Assembly: GCA_947499555.1 (NCBI GenBank)
Contig: CANMOU010000002.1
Location: 135,001 to 199,000 of the forward strand
Direction of reading: 5' to 3'
Source: an uncultured Roseovarius sp.
GTDB taxonomy: Bacteria > Pseudomonadota > Alphaproteobacteria > Rhodobacterales > Rhodobacteraceae
Length of the DNA: 64,000 nt
The translations under genes and the position numbers were made by a program. The notes beneath the pieces are model-generated. The model did not search any database. It had not been told where the DNA came from and saw only the letters and a list, made by a program, of their open reading frames with translations. Positions 7,481 to 16,712 of the stretch are shown one piece after another. Positions within the stretch are counted from its first letter, which is position 1, and each line of letters opens with the position of its first letter.

Positions 7481-9504
7481 CCCGCCATCTGCTCCTTGAT
7501 CAGCGCAGCGCTTTCTTCCGGGGTCGTGCCGGGTGGATTTATCCTTTGCAACAACTCATGAAACGCGGCCCAGTCGGGCATGGATTTAAGGGTCGCGATC
7601 TTGGCGCGATGCCAGGCGCAGGCCTCCGCGTGCAGCCGGGCCAAGGCCTTATCCTGCAAAAGACCGTCAAACTCCGCCTGGCTTTGCTCAATCATTGGCA
7701 AGAGGGAGGTATCCTCAACCATATTGAGGTTCATATCCGCCCAGTATGCCACGCCCTGATCACGGTCCACATGGTTGGTGCGTCCGCGATCCCGCTTGAC
7801 CAGGAAACTGTCGACCGACCGCACCGAATAGTGGTGCAGTCTTGCGAAATCATGTTTGAAGCCGCCCCAGGCCGACCAACCGGTCTGAAAATAGGCCTCT
7901 GGCATGTCCTGCCCACCTGCGTCTTTCCAGATAAAACCGTCCGGCCGCCCATGGTCGAACTTCGGGCGATGCACTCCAAAGCGGTTTGACCCCCGCCCGG
8001 GACGAAACAGCGTCTTAAGACCCAGCGCGCGATACTTGCCGCGATAGTCTTCCGGCGCGCTCCAGGTGAATTGTTCAAGCACCGGACGGTCCTCGTACCG
8101 GACCTGCTCACCGCAGCCGAAGATCTTCCAGCACAGCGAAATCGCGTCCGACGCGCCGGTCGCTTCAAAGAGATCGGGCAGGCGCCGATCACCCACGCGC
8201 ACGTTGAGAAACTCGTCGCAATCGGCGCAGATCACCCAGTCGCATTCCTTGTAGAGGTCATCCTTCAAGGTCTTGCGCAGGGCCGATCGTTGCGGGCTCA
8301 GACCCTTCTTGAACTTGTTCTCCACATGCTTGGCCAGCCCAAGTTCCTCAAGGCGTATTGCAATCTTGTCCGTGCCATCGTCGCAATCATTGGTGAAGAT
8401 CAGGAAGTCGGTAAATCCAATCGACCGGTGATAGGCCACCCATTCAAGCATGAACGGCCCCTCGTTCTTCATCGTCGTGACGATGCCACACCGGTCGTTT
8501 CTGCGGGGGCGCAGGTTTTCGGGGGCCGCCACGGTTTTGACCTTGGTCGCGGCGCTTGGCACCGGCGTCTCGGCCTTTTCATTAGGCTCACTGCCTTGCT
8601 CAACCGCAACCGCGCGCTCGGCACGCCGCGATTTCGCCCGAAGCCGCTTGCGAAAAACCTGGGTAAAGCGTTCGGAAACCTCGTTACGGCCCTTTTCGTT
8701 GAAATACCCCACGACCGCGCCACGATACCAGCGCAGATCCCTGCGCCCGCGGTAGAGGCGATAAAATTCCACCTCCTCCACTTCGTCAAAAATGGCCGCC
8801 TGCATCACCGGTTTCAGCGCATCGATCTTGCGCAGGAAAACGGCCGTCTTGTGGCTGGAATGGCGGCAGTTGAAGATCCGAATATTGTCGCCTTCAAAAC
8901 GGCTGACATGCAGTTTGTCGAGCCCGTGATAAGGATCATAGAAGATATTCACCCGGCCCAGACCCGCCGTCAGCTTTGCCGCATCCGAAAGCGGCAGGGT
9001 CCAGTCCTGCCGCCGCCCGCCTTCATAGCGCGTCTCCCAAGGCACGATCTCGGTATCAAGCGTGCTTTGCGGATTGATCGAAATGACATGCGCGCCAGGC
9101 ACCAGAGAACCAAAGGCGATGGCGGCGAAACCGCCCATGGACACACCTGTGAAAATGACTCGCTCGTAGCCGTCGAAAAATCCCTCATCCGCCAGCTTCT
9201 GAAACCGCTCGATCAGATCGGCGTCGCGGTACCAATCGGCCACATGCGCCATTACGCCCAGATGTGAGATGTTGATTTCCTTGGCAAATTTGAAAGCCCA
9301 GGGCGCGCGGCCCGGGCTCTTGTCACCGACATTCGAAAGGTTATCAAAAGTGACGAGAAGCCGTTTCACAGGCCTGCGGACGAACAAAAGGGAATGCCGA
9401 AGCCGACGCTCCAGAAATCCGTCGCCGTCCCCGCCGGGACGCAACTCGTCAAACCAGAGAGGTATCTCCGGCGCGTCTGATGTCTCGGTGTCCTGCTCCG
9501 CCAT
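7477..9504 (-). CDS. Two-domain protein: alpha/beta-hydrolase-like domain fused to family 2/92-type glycosyltransferase
   Basis: 675 residues, first gene of the three-gene operon. Residues 45-240 look like an alpha/beta hydrolase: the nucleophile elbow FTGVSMGGFAAIAFG has its serine at about residue 122, with candidate Asp and His partners in FYDPYHGLD and CRHSSHKT. After a Glu/Ala/Pro-rich linker at about 293-335 comes a glycosyltransferase A-type domain: CGIVTTMKNEGPFMLEWVAY at about 339-358, and VICADCDEFLNV with the metal-binding DCD at 428-430. This domain resembles the GT2/GT92-like proteins of roseobacter surface-polysaccharide clusters. No signal peptide is visible, so action is cytoplasmic or at the inner membrane face. 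The hydrolase could trim or transfer an acyl group before glycosylation (speculative). Confidence 0.75.
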   Translation of the reverse strand: MAEQDTETSDAPEIPLWFDELRPGGDGDGFLERRLRHSLLFVRRPVKRLLVTFDNLSNVGDKSPGRAPWAFKFAKEINISHLGVMAHVADWYRDADLIERFQKLADEGFFDGYERVIFTGVSMGGFAAIAFGSLVPGAHVISINPQSTLDTEIVPWETRYEGGRRQDWTLPLSDAAKLTAGLGRVNIFYDPYHGLDKLHVSRFEGDNIRIFNCRHSSHKTAVFLRKIDALKPVMQAAIFDEVEEVEFYRLYRGRRDLRWYRGAVVGYFNEKGRNEVSERFTQVFRKRLRAKSRRAERAVAVEQGSEPNEKAETPVPSAATKVKTVAAPENLRPRRNDRCGIVTTMKNEGPFMLEWVAYHRSIGFTDFLIFTNDCDDGTDKIAIRLEELGLAKHVENKFKKGLSPQRSALRKTLKDDLYKECDWVICADCDEFLNVRVGDRRLPDLFEATGASDAISLCWKIFGCGEQVRYEDRPVLEQFTWSAPEDYRGKYRALGLKTLFRPGRGSNRFGVHRPKFDHGRPDGFIWKDAGGQDMPEAYFQTGWSAWGGFKHDFARLHHYSVRSVDSFLVKRDRGRTNHVDRDQGVAYWADMNLNMVEDTSLLPMIEQSQAEFDGLLQDKALARLHAEACAWHRAKIATLKSMPDWAAFHELLQRINPPGTTPEESAALIKEQMAG

Positions 9505-9579
9505 GACCCGGTCTGTTATCAGCTACGTTCCAAAGCCCGGTAAACAAAGACGCAAACCCGGCCAAACTGCCTTTTTCAC

Positions 9580-9609
9580 ACTATAGGCCTGCGGGGCAAA
9601 CCGGTGCAA
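9580..9609 (-). promoter_or_regulatory. Candidate promoter for the glycan-modification operon
   Basis: On the minus strand TTGCAC (9609-9604) and TATAGT (9585-9580) are 18 bp apart, giving a start near 9573 and a leader of about 69 nt before the ATG at 9504. It is the best sigma70-like match in this gap, with no experimental support. Confidence 0.35.
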
Positions 9610-9645
9610 CACTCGTGTTGAACCACAAAAACTGTTGCCATTAAA

Positions 9646-9669
9646 GAAACAATCCTTCTCGATTGTTTC
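9646..9669. repeat. Perfect 9-bp inverted repeat in the 317-bp intergenic gap
   Basis: GAAACAATC and GATTGTTTC are separated by 6 bases. The stem is AT-rich. Read on the minus strand it is followed by a short TTTAAT, so it could be a weak terminator or an operator upstream of the glycan operon. Together with the hairpin TTGGGGC/GCCCCAA at 9702-9718 and the clpB terminator, this is all the structure found in 9505-9821; no gene is visible there. Confidence 0.4.
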
Positions 9670-9770
9670 GCGTTTCTTTCTTGTCACAAATACCCCGGGG
9701 CTTGGGGCAGCGCCCCAAAGGCTGCGTGCCTTGAACGCAATCCTACCTGCGCGACGCAGGCGCTCCATAA

Positions 9771-9800
9771 GAAAACCCCCGCCAATCGCGTGGCAGGGGT
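9771..9800 (-). terminator. Rho-independent terminator of clpB
   Basis: On the minus strand, 22 bases after the clpB stop, a 10-position stem with one mismatch (outer part ACCCCTG, inner part CCA/TGG) and a 6-base loop is followed by TTTTC. This is classical terminator geometry at the expected place. Confidence 0.8.
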
Positions 9801-9821
9801 CTCTTGGTCTCGTAGGATGCG

Positions 9822-12440
9822 CTAGTGCACCACGGCATCATCGGGACGTTCGCGGTTGGTCGACCCGACCCTGTCGCCAATGATCAACCCGTCCGGTCCG
9901 GCGCTGACCGGCACGGTGCTGCCGTCAAGGATATCCCCGGCCAAAAGCGCCTCGGCCAGCGGATCCTGCAGCGCCTTCTGGATCACCCGCTTCAGCGGCC
10001 GTGCCCCATAGACCGGATCATAGCCCTCATCGGCCAGCCATTTCTTCGCCGCTTCATCCAACTCCAGCGTGATTTTCCGCGCCGCAAGCCGTTTGAGCAG
10101 ACGGGCCAACTGAATGTCGACAATCCCGTCCATCTGGCCACGGTTGAGCCGGTCAAAGACCACGATCTCATCCAGCCGGTTCAGGAACTCAGGCCGGAAA
10201 TGCGACCGCACCGCATCCATCACATCGCGCCGCGCATCGCTGGCATCCGCACCTTCGGGCAACTGGCTTAGTGCCTGGCTGCCAAGGTTCGATGTCAGAA
10301 TGATCAGCGTCTGCTTGAAATCGACCGTACGTCCCTGACCATCGGTCAGCACACCGTCGTCCAGCACCTGCAGAAGCACGTTGAAGACTTCCGGGTGCGC
10401 CTTTTCGACCTCGTCAAAAAGCACAACCTGGTAAGGCCTGCGCCGCACCGCCTCGGTGAGCACACCACCCTCATCATAGCCCACATATCCCGGAGGCGCA
10501 CCGATGAGACGGGCCACGCTGTGTTTCTCCATGAATTCCGACATATCGATGCGCACCATGGCGCTGTCATCGTCAAAAAGAAACTCGGCCACGGCCTTGG
10601 TCAGCTCGGTCTTGCCCACACCGGTCGGCCCCAGGAACAGGAAACTGCCCAGTGGACGGTTCTCGTCATTAAGCCCCGCCCGCGCCCTGCGCACTGCATT
10701 GGCCACCGCCTTCACGGCTGTGTCCTGACCAATCACCCGGCCATGCAGCTTGTCTTCCATACCCAGAAGCTTCTCGCGCTCGCCTTCCAGCATCTTCGCG
10801 GTGGGAATCCCGGTCCAGCGTTCGACGACCTGCGCAATCTGCTCAGGGCGCACGGCCTCTTCCACCATCATGCCGGTTTCCTCGGCTTGCTCAGCCTGGG
10901 CCAGTTGCTTCTCAAGCCCCGGGATCACGCCATAAGACAGCTCGCCCGCCTTGGCGAGATTGCCCTCGCGCTTGGCATGGTCAAGTTCGATCCGGGCACG
11001 ATCCAGCTGCTCCTTGATGTCGCGCGCACCGGCAAGCTTGTCCCGCTCCGCCTGCCACTGGGCTGTCATCTGCGATGACCGCTCCTGCATATCGGCCAGC
11101 TCTTTTTCAAGCTTCTCCAGGCGGTCCTTGCTTGCGGCGTCGTCTTCTTTCTTCAAAGCCTCAGCCTCGATCTGCTTCTGCAGGATCTCGCGATCCAGCG
11201 CATCCAGCTCCTCGGGCTTGGAATCCACCTCCATGCGCAGGCGCGATGCCGCTTCATCGACAAGGTCAATCGCCTTGTCCGGCAGGAACCGGTCAGTGAT
11301 GTAGCGATGGCTCAGCGTCGCGGCTGACACCAGCGCACTGTCCGAGATCCGCACCCCGTGGTGCAGCTCGTACTTTTCCTTGATGCCGCGCAGGATGGAA
11401 ATCGTATCCTCGACGGTCGGCTCCTCGACCACCAAAGGCTGGAACCGCCGCGCAAGGGCCGCATCCTTCTCCACATGCTTGCGATATTCATCGAGCGTCG
11501 TGGCGCCAATACAGTGCAGCTCACCGCGCGCCAAAGCAGGCTTGATCAGGTTGGCGGCATCCATTGCGCCTTCGGATTTGCCCGCACCCACAAGCGTGTG
11601 CATCTCATCAATGAAAAGGATGATCTCGCCCGCCGCTGCCGTGACCTCATTGAGAACCGCCTTGAGCCGCTCTTCGAACTCTCCGCGATACTTCGCCCCG
11701 GCAATCAACGCACCCATATCCAGCGCCAGCAGCTTCTTGTTCTGCAGACTTTCGGGCACGTCGCCATTCACGATCCGCAAGGCAAGACCTTCGGCAATCG
11801 CCGTCTTGCCCACACCTGGTTCACCAATCAGAACCGGGTTGTTCTTCGTTCTCCGGCTCAGCACCTGCATGGAACGGCGAATTTCATCATCTCGGCCGAT
11901 AATCGGGTCAATCTTGCCCTCTTCGGCCCGTTTGGTCAGGTCCGTCGCGTATTTCTCCAGTGCCTCATAGGTGTCTTCGGCACTGGCCGTGTCCGCCGTA
12001 CGCCCCTTGCGCACATCATTGATCGCCGCGTTCAGCTCCTGCGCACTCACGCCGCCCTGCTCAAGCGCATCGCGCGCCGGGCTTTTGACAACAGCCAGTG
12101 CGGTCAGAAGCCGCTCAACCGGAACGAAGCTGTCACCGGCTTTCTTGGCAACCTTCTCGGCTTCGTCCAGAACCTTGGCGGTTTGACTGTCCATATAGAC
12201 CTGTCCGGCATCACCGGTGACTTGTGGTATCTTTCCAAGTGACAATTCCAACGCCTGGAGCACGCCTTGCGGTTGACCGCCGGCGCGACGGATCAGGTTG
12301 CTGGCCAACCCTTCTTCGTCATCCATCAAAGCTTTCAGAATATGTTCGGGCGCCAGCTTCTGATGGCTTTCCCGCATTGCGATCATTTGCGCGGCCTGAA
12401 TGAAGCCACGTGACCGCTCGGTGAACTTGTTCAAGTCCAT
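9822..12440 (-). CDS. clpB: ClpB, ATP-dependent disaggregase (Hsp100)
   Basis: 872 residues. ClpB pulls proteins out of aggregates together with DnaK. Domains in order: Clp N-domain ([16 protein letters not shown] near residue 10); first AAA+ module with Walker [16 protein letters not shown] and Walker [16 protein letters not shown]; a long coiled-coil middle domain rich in Glu/Lys/Gln; second AAA+ module with Walker [16 protein letters not shown]; and the C-terminal small domain. There is no ClpX/P-type IGL loop, fitting a disaggregase rather than a protease partner. ATG at 12440 is chosen over an upstream in-frame start because AAGGAG lies 7 bp before it and [10 protein letters not shown] is the family's N-terminus. 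A heat-shock-type promoter lies upstream and a terminator downstream, so it is monocistronic. Confidence 0.97.
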   Translation of the reverse strand: MDLNKFTERSRGFIQAAQMIAMRESHQKLAPEHILKALMDDEEGLASNLIRRAGGQPQGVLQALELSLGKIPQVTGDAGQVYMDSQTAKVLDEAEKVAKKAGDSFVPVERLLTALAVVKSPARDALEQGGVSAQELNAAINDVRKGRTADTASAEDTYEALEKYATDLTKRAEEGKIDPIIGRDDEIRRSMQVLSRRTKNNPVLIGEPGVGKTAIAEGLALRIVNGDVPESLQNKKLLALDMGALIAGAKYRGEFEERLKAVLNEVTAAAGEIILFIDEMHTLVGAGKSEGAMDAANLIKPALARGELHCIGATTLDEYRKHVEKDAALARRFQPLVVEEPTVEDTISILRGIKEKYELHHGVRISDSALVSAATLSHRYITDRFLPDKAIDLVDEAASRLRMEVDSKPEELDALDREILQKQIEAEALKKEDDAASKDRLEKLEKELADMQERSSQMTAQWQAERDKLAGARDIKEQLDRARIELDHAKREGNLAKAGELSYGVIPGLEKQLAQAEQAEETGMMVEEAVRPEQIAQVVERWTGIPTAKMLEGEREKLLGMEDKLHGRVIGQDTAVKAVANAVRRARAGLNDENRPLGSFLFLGPTGVGKTELTKAVAEFLFDDDSAMVRIDMSEFMEKHSVARLIGAPPGYVGYDEGGVLTEAVRRRPYQVVLFDEVEKAHPEVFNVLLQVLDDGVLTDGQGRTVDFKQTLIILTSNLGSQALSQLPEGADASDARRDVMDAVRSHFRPEFLNRLDEIVVFDRLNRGQMDGIVDIQLARLLKRLAARKITLELDEAAKKWLADEGYDPVYGARPLKRVIQKALQDPLAEALLAGDILDGSTVPVSAGPDGLIIGDRVGSTNRERPDDAVVH

Positions 12441-12520
12441 CCTCGATCTCCTTCTCTTAAGCGTATCCCCCTTGGCGCACCCAGCATTAGGCATGCGCCG
12501 GTCGGGACCCTCAGGGAATA

Positions 12521-12549
12521 AAATGGGAACTTCATGCGTTCACATCAAG
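12521..12549 (-). promoter_or_regulatory. Sigma32 (RpoH)-type heat-shock promoter of clpB
   Basis: On the minus strand CTTGATG (12549-12543) is followed after 15 bp by CCCATTT (12527-12521). This is close to the RpoH consensus CTTGAAA/CCCCATNT. Transcription would start near 12514, about 74 nt before the clpB ATG, which fits clpB being a core RpoH target in proteobacteria. Confidence 0.65.
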
Positions 12550-12714
12550 ACCTACGGCAGATGTGAGGGAAAGGTCATGATGGGGCCAGTCATTTATCGC
12601 TCTTCAATAGGCGCGCACAAAGGCGTGACTCTCTATTGCAATAGAACCGAACCGGTCCCATTTCCCACAGAGTTATCCACAGGCAGCCAAGCCTGAATAA
12701 TAAGGAGCAGTACC

Positions 12715-12969
12715 ATGATCATCGAAGCCCTGGCCTACGACACGATCCGCTATAATCCAGAAATTGAAGGCTTTGAGGCCTCCGTTCGCATCCGCGACGC
12801 GCTGTGGGTGTATAACTACCCCGTGCATATCAAAGCACCCCTGCACGCAGATTATGCACTGGTCGCCCGCAGCCTGATACAAAAGGCCCGCGCCGAGCAC
12901 CGCGCGCAATCCCGCAAGCTGCGCTCGCAAACCCTCAGAGCCGCCCAACCGACAGCCCTCGCCGCCTGA
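12715..12969 (+). CDS. Small conserved-looking protein of unknown function
   Basis: 84 residues, no recognised domain, no signal peptide and no membrane segment. The first 55 residues are mixed alpha/beta in character (aromatic-rich MIIEALAYDTIRYN, then DALWVYNYPVHIKAPLH). The C-terminal third is Arg/Ala/Gln-rich (KARAEHRAQSRKLRSQTLRA), basic, and could bind nucleic acid. A very good ribosome site, AAGGAG, lies just before the ATG, which supports it being real. It sits 88 bp upstream of pyrF on the same strand, with two small hairpins in between. Function not assigned. Confidence 0.7.
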   Translation: MIIEALAYDTIRYNPEIEGFEASVRIRDALWVYNYPVHIKAPLHADYALVARSLIQKARAEHRAQSRKLRSQTLRAAQPTALAA

Positions 12970-12990
12970 TCTTCCGGCGCGATGACGATG

Positions 12991-13039
12991 GTGGGTTGAC
13001 CCACAGGCTGAAGGCCGCAAAAAGACGAAGACTTTTTGC
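12991..13039 (+). other. Two tandem hairpins between the small protein gene and pyrF
   Basis: GTGGG-TTGA-CCCAC at 12991-13004 and GCAAAAAG-(7)-CTTTTTGC at 13017-13039. The second ends about 19 bases before the pyrF ATG. In RNA it could act as an attenuator or processing site, or partly terminate the upstream message. No T-run follows it, so a standard terminator is unlikely. Confidence 0.35.
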
Positions 13040-13057
13040 CAGCCGGAGCCGCCTGTT

Positions 13058-13765
13058 ATGTCACCCACCTCGCCGTCCGATGACCGGCTGATCGTCGCTG
13101 CCGATCTGCCCAACGCCCTTGCCGGGCTGCAACTGGCCGAGCAGTTGGGCGACGCGGTGTCCTTCTACAAGATCGGGTTGGGGATGCTGACCGGCGGCGG
13201 CCTCGCGCTGGCCAATGAGCTCAAGCAGGATCACGGCAAACGCATTTTCCTCGACCTCAAGCTTTTCGACATCGGCGCGACAATCGAAAACGCCGTGCGG
13301 GGGCTGGCACAGTTCGACCTTGATTTCCTTACCGTCCACGGCGACCCGCATGTGGTTCGCGCCGCCCGTGAAGGTGTGGGGGGCAAGGAGATGAAAATTC
13401 TTGCTGTGACGGTCCTGACCTCGCTTGACCGCGCCGATCTTGACGCCGCTCTGATCACACCCGGCGACATTCCCGATCTCGTCACCACCCGCGCCGCCCG
13501 CGCGTTCGAGGCCGGGGCGGATGGCGTCATTGCCTCGCCACAAGAAGCGGCCATGATCCGTGCTCTGCCCGAAGCGCATGGCAAGCTCATCGTCACCCCC
13601 GGCGTGCGCCCGGCGGGCAGTGCCTTGGGCGATCAGAAACGCGTCGCCACGCCGGCACAGGCGCTCAAAGACGGGGCCGATCACATCGTGGTGGGCCGCC
13701 CCATCTGGGCCGCCCCAGATCCACGCGCCGCCGCTCAGGCCATCTTGCAGGACATGAACAGCTGA
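13058..13765 (+). CDS. pyrF: PyrF, orotidine 5'-phosphate decarboxylase
   Basis: 235 residues. It decarboxylates OMP to UMP, the last step of pyrimidine synthesis. The catalytic Asp-Lys-Asp cluster is visible in IFLDLKLFDIGATIENAV, the first substrate motif in DRLIVAADLP, and the phosphate-binding C-terminal motif in ITP-type VTPGVRPAGS and HIVVGRPI. Length is normal for the bacterial type I family. The ribosome site is modest (CCGGAG, about 9 bp upstream). It follows the 84-residue protein gene and precedes dinB on the same strand with a 109-bp gap. Confidence 0.96.
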   Translation: MSPTSPSDDRLIVAADLPNALAGLQLAEQLGDAVSFYKIGLGMLTGGGLALANELKQDHGKRIFLDLKLFDIGATIENAVRGLAQFDLDFLTVHGDPHVVRAAREGVGGKEMKILAVTVLTSLDRADLDAALITPGDIPDLVTTRAARAFEAGADGVIASPQEAAMIRALPEAHGKLIVTPGVRPAGSALGDQKRVATPAQALKDGADHIVVGRPIWAAPDPRAAAQAILQDMNS

Positions 13766-13874
13766 CTGCTTCTTTCAGTGTTCTCTAAATGCCCAAATCC
13801 CCGAACCGCACCCAGGCCCTTTCGCCCGAGGGTCCAGCGGCGTAGACTATCCGCACAACCGATCTGATGGTCCC

Positions 13875-15128
13875 ATGCCTGCCTTTTGCCGCGAATGTCT
13901 GCATGCTTTTGAAAGTGGTGCGCGCTGCCCCGCCTGCCGCAACCCCCGTGTGCTGTCCCATCCCGAACTTTTCGATCTGTCCATCGCGCATATGGATTGC
14001 GACGCGTTCTATGCCAGCGTGGAAAAACGCGACAATCCCGAACTTGAAACCAAGCCGTTGATTATCGGCGGTGGACGGCGCGGCGTGGTCTCGACCGCCT
14101 GCTATATCGCCCGGATCCGCGGCGTGCGCTCTGCCATGCCCATGTTCAAGGCGCTCAAGCTCTGCCCAGACGCGGTGGTGCTCAAGCCGCGGATGAGCGT
14201 CTATGCCGAGGTCTCAAAACAGATCCGGGAGATGATGAAAGAGCTCACGCCGGATATCGAGCCGCTGTCGCTCGATGAGGCGTTTCTCGATCTCTCCGGC
14301 ACCGTCCGCCTGCACGGGGCGCCGCCTGCCATTATGCTCGCCCGGCTCGTGCGGCGCATGAAGGACGAGCTGGGCCTCACCGGGTCCATCGGTCTCAGCC
14401 ACAACAAGTTCCTGGCGAAAATTGCCTCTGATCTCGACAAACCGCGCGGCTTTTCGGTGATCGGCAAGGCGGAAACAGCCGATTTCCTGCACGATCAGCC
14501 GGTGACACTCATCTGGGGCGTCGGGCAGGCCACGCGCGCCTCGCTGGAAAAGGCCGGTATCCGCCTTTTCAGCGATCTCTTGCGGTGGGAGAAAACCGAT
14601 CTCGTTGCCCGGTTCGGCGCCATGGGCGACCGGCTCTGGCATCTCGCTCGTGGACAGGATCGCCGCCGCGTCTCGGCCAATGCCCCGGTCAAGTCGATCT
14701 CAAACGAAACCACCTTTTCAGAAGATACAATCGACACCGACATCCTCGACGGCCATATCTGGCGGCTGGCCGAAAATGTCGCGGACCGGGCCAAGGCGCG
14801 CGCGCTCGCAGGACGGGTCGTCACGCTCAAGCTTAAAAAATCCGACCATTCGATCCTGACACGGCGGCTCGCCCTGCGCGATCCCACGCAACTGGCGGAC
14901 ACAATCTACCGCACCGCCCGCGCGCTTTACGATCAAGTCGATCCCAACCAGCCTTACCGGCTGATCGGCGTGGGCATCTCCGATCTCTTGCCCGAGACCG
15001 TCGCCGATACCTCAGGCGACCTGCTTGATCCCCAAGCCGTACAACGCAGCAAAGCCGAACGAGCCACAGATGAAATCCGCGCCCGTTTCGGCTCGGATGC
15101 CATCCTCAAGGGTCGCTCGCTAAGATAA
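13875..15128 (+). CDS. dinB: DNA polymerase IV (DinB, Y-family) with N-terminal zinc ribbon
   Basis: 417 residues; an error-prone translesion polymerase. The palm-domain metal ligands are in HMDCDAFYASVE and SLDEAFLDLSG, followed by the thumb helix-hairpin segment LIWGVGQATRASLEKAGI and the little-finger domain. Unlike E. coli DinB, about 35 residues precede the polymerase core and form a zinc-ribbon candidate: C5-x2-C8 and C18-x2-C21 (CRECLHAF...CPACRNP). No C-terminal beta-clamp motif is obvious. The gene directly follows pyrF and precedes the glyoxalase-like gene by 2 bp. No clear LexA box is visible upstream. Confidence 0.93.
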   Translation: MPAFCRECLHAFESGARCPACRNPRVLSHPELFDLSIAHMDCDAFYASVEKRDNPELETKPLIIGGGRRGVVSTACYIARIRGVRSAMPMFKALKLCPDAVVLKPRMSVYAEVSKQIREMMKELTPDIEPLSLDEAFLDLSGTVRLHGAPPAIMLARLVRRMKDELGLTGSIGLSHNKFLAKIASDLDKPRGFSVIGKAETADFLHDQPVTLIWGVGQATRASLEKAGIRLFSDLLRWEKTDLVARFGAMGDRLWHLARGQDRRRVSANAPVKSISNETTFSEDTIDTDILDGHIWRLAENVADRAKARALAGRVVTLKLKKSDHSILTRRLALRDPTQLADTIYRTARALYDQVDPNQPYRLIGVGISDLLPETVADTSGDLLDPQAVQRSKAERATDEIRARFGSDAILKGRSLR

Positions 15129-15130
15129 CG

Positions 15131-15769
15131 ATGCTGAAGCTCGATCACCTGACCGTTGTCGCGCCAACCCTGACAGAAGGCGTCGCGCATGTCCGAAACT
15201 GCATCGACATCGATGTGCCTTTCGGAACGCGTCACCTCTATATGGGCACGCATAACCACCGGCTCCAACTGGGCAACAAAACCTATCTTGAAATCGTCGC
15301 CCTTGATCCTGCGGGGCGCTCCCCAGGGCGCGCCCGATGGTTCGGCGTTGATGACAAGGCGCAGGTCCGCCGCGACTGGGACGCGGGCCGCCGGCTGCGC
15401 GGGTGGGTGGCAAGCACGGTTGATATTGACCACTACGTTTCCCATGATCCCGCAATTTTTGGCGAGGTGATCGACCTGCCGTTAGACGCGCCCGCTTTCG
15501 CATTTTCGATCCCGCGCGACGGACATCTGCCCTTGGATGGCGCGGCGCCGTCGCTCATCGACCACAAGAACGATCCAACATCGATGGCAGAGATCCCGGA
15601 TCTGGGCGCGCGGCTCCGCAGCTTCTCCGTCTTCCATCCAGATCCGGAAGACCTCTGCGCGCTCTATCAAAGGCTTTCGGTCGAAACACCCCCAGCGGTC
15701 CGCAGCGGCGGGGAACTTCGTTATGAGGCGCAGATTGAAACGCCCTCGGGCATTAGAACGCTCACCTGA
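15131..15769 (+). CDS. Glyoxalase-like / VOC-superfamily protein
   Basis: 212 residues beginning MLKLDHLTVVAPTLTEGV, the first beta-strand and metal-ligand histidine pattern of vicinal-oxygen-chelate proteins annotated as glyoxalase-like. A second strand-rich half follows (LRSFSVFHPDPEDLCALY). Candidate metal ligands are His6 and residues in LYMGTHNHRLQLG. The start lies only 2 bp after the dinB stop, so it is probably cotranscribed. Substrate unknown; members include dioxygenases, isomerases and resistance proteins, and nothing here distinguishes them. Confidence 0.8.
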   Translation: MLKLDHLTVVAPTLTEGVAHVRNCIDIDVPFGTRHLYMGTHNHRLQLGNKTYLEIVALDPAGRSPGRARWFGVDDKAQVRRDWDAGRRLRGWVASTVDIDHYVSHDPAIFGEVIDLPLDAPAFAFSIPRDGHLPLDGAAPSLIDHKNDPTSMAEIPDLGARLRSFSVFHPDPEDLCALYQRLSVETPPAVRSGGELRYEAQIETPSGIRTLT

Positions 15770-15799
15770 ACGCCCTGCACCAAAGAGATGGGGATCGTC

Positions 15800-16663
15800 T
15801 TACTCCGCCGCCAGCGGCTGCGCCTCCGGGCGGCCAATCCGCGCGATATCGGCGATGATCGCCTGCAGTCTGCGCTTGAACGTGGCAAACTCGGCATGCG
15901 GGCGGATGGTTTTTTCATCCATGTAAAGCGCCCGATCAATCTCGATTTGGATCGCGTGCATGTTTTCCGCCGGGCGCCCGTAATGTTGCGTGATGAACGC
16001 ACCGGCAAAAGGCGTGTTGCGTGTCACGGCGAAACCCGCATGCACGAACGCGGCCTCGATCTGGTCCACCATCCGTTCACTGGCCGCCGCGCCGAACCTG
16101 TCGCCCAGAACCACCTGAGGCCGCTTGAGACCCGTGCGGACAACCGAGTCCATCGCCTCATGCGGCATCGAATGGCAGTCGATCAGGATAGCCTCGCCAA
16201 ACATCTCATGCGCCTGCGCCATCTCGGCCTTCAGCGCGGCATGATAGGGCATCCAGTACCGCTCAAGCCGCTGCTTGGCCTCGGCCAATGTCAGCTTTCC
16301 ACGGTAAATCGCCTGCCCATTGGCCACGACGCGCGGCACAACGCCAAGGCCTGAAGACACGCGCGGATTGTGACCGCCTTTGCGCACCCCTTCGATCAGG
16401 GCGGGGTCAAGCTCTTCCGCGCTGCGGTTAAGGTCAACATAGGCGCGCGGTGCGCCAGCGGTGATCAGAGACGCGCCAAACTGAGGGGCCACATCGAAAA
16501 GCTTGTCAACATAGGCATCTTCGGAACTGCGGATGGCCTGTTCGTTCAGCACCGAGCGGCGCAGAAACGACGCCGAATAGGCCCGCCCGCTATGAGGCGA
16601 GGCAAACACCACGGATGTGGTCCGACGATCCGGTCTGGTCAGCGTGTATGCAGCGTTGGTCAT
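15800..16663 (-). CDS. N-formylglutamate amidohydrolase family protein
   Basis: 287 residues. The family hydrolyses N-formylglutamate (histidine breakdown) or related N-formyl/N-acyl amino acids using zinc. Diagnostic segments are VVFASPHSGRAY near the start (SPHSG), RAYVDLNRSAEELDP, IDCHSMPHEA and ITQHYGRP. No hut genes are adjacent, so the physiological substrate is uncertain. Two ATGs are adjacent at 16666 and 16663; the second is chosen because AGGAG is 5 bp from it and only 2 bp from the first. It converges on the glyoxalase-like gene with a 30-bp gap. Confidence 0.85.
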   Translation of the reverse strand: MTNAAYTLTRPDRRTTSVVFASPHSGRAYSASFLRRSVLNEQAIRSSEDAYVDKLFDVAPQFGASLITAGAPRAYVDLNRSAEELDPALIEGVRKGGHNPRVSSGLGVVPRVVANGQAIYRGKLTLAEAKQRLERYWMPYHAALKAEMAQAHEMFGEAILIDCHSMPHEAMDSVVRTGLKRPQVVLGDRFGAAASERMVDQIEAAFVHAGFAVTRNTPFAGAFITQHYGRPAENMHAIQIEIDRALYMDEKTIRPHAEFATFKRRLQAIIADIARIGRPEAQPLAAE

Positions 16664-16712
16664 CATGTCTCCTACACGCCATAATAGTGCGAAAATGGCA
16701 ATCTAAAAGCCC

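Noticed and set aside
8071-9267. Open frame of 398 codons antisense to the hydrolase-glycosyltransferase gene
   Set aside because: Complementary-frame artefact; the minus-strand gene has clear motifs and this frame has none.
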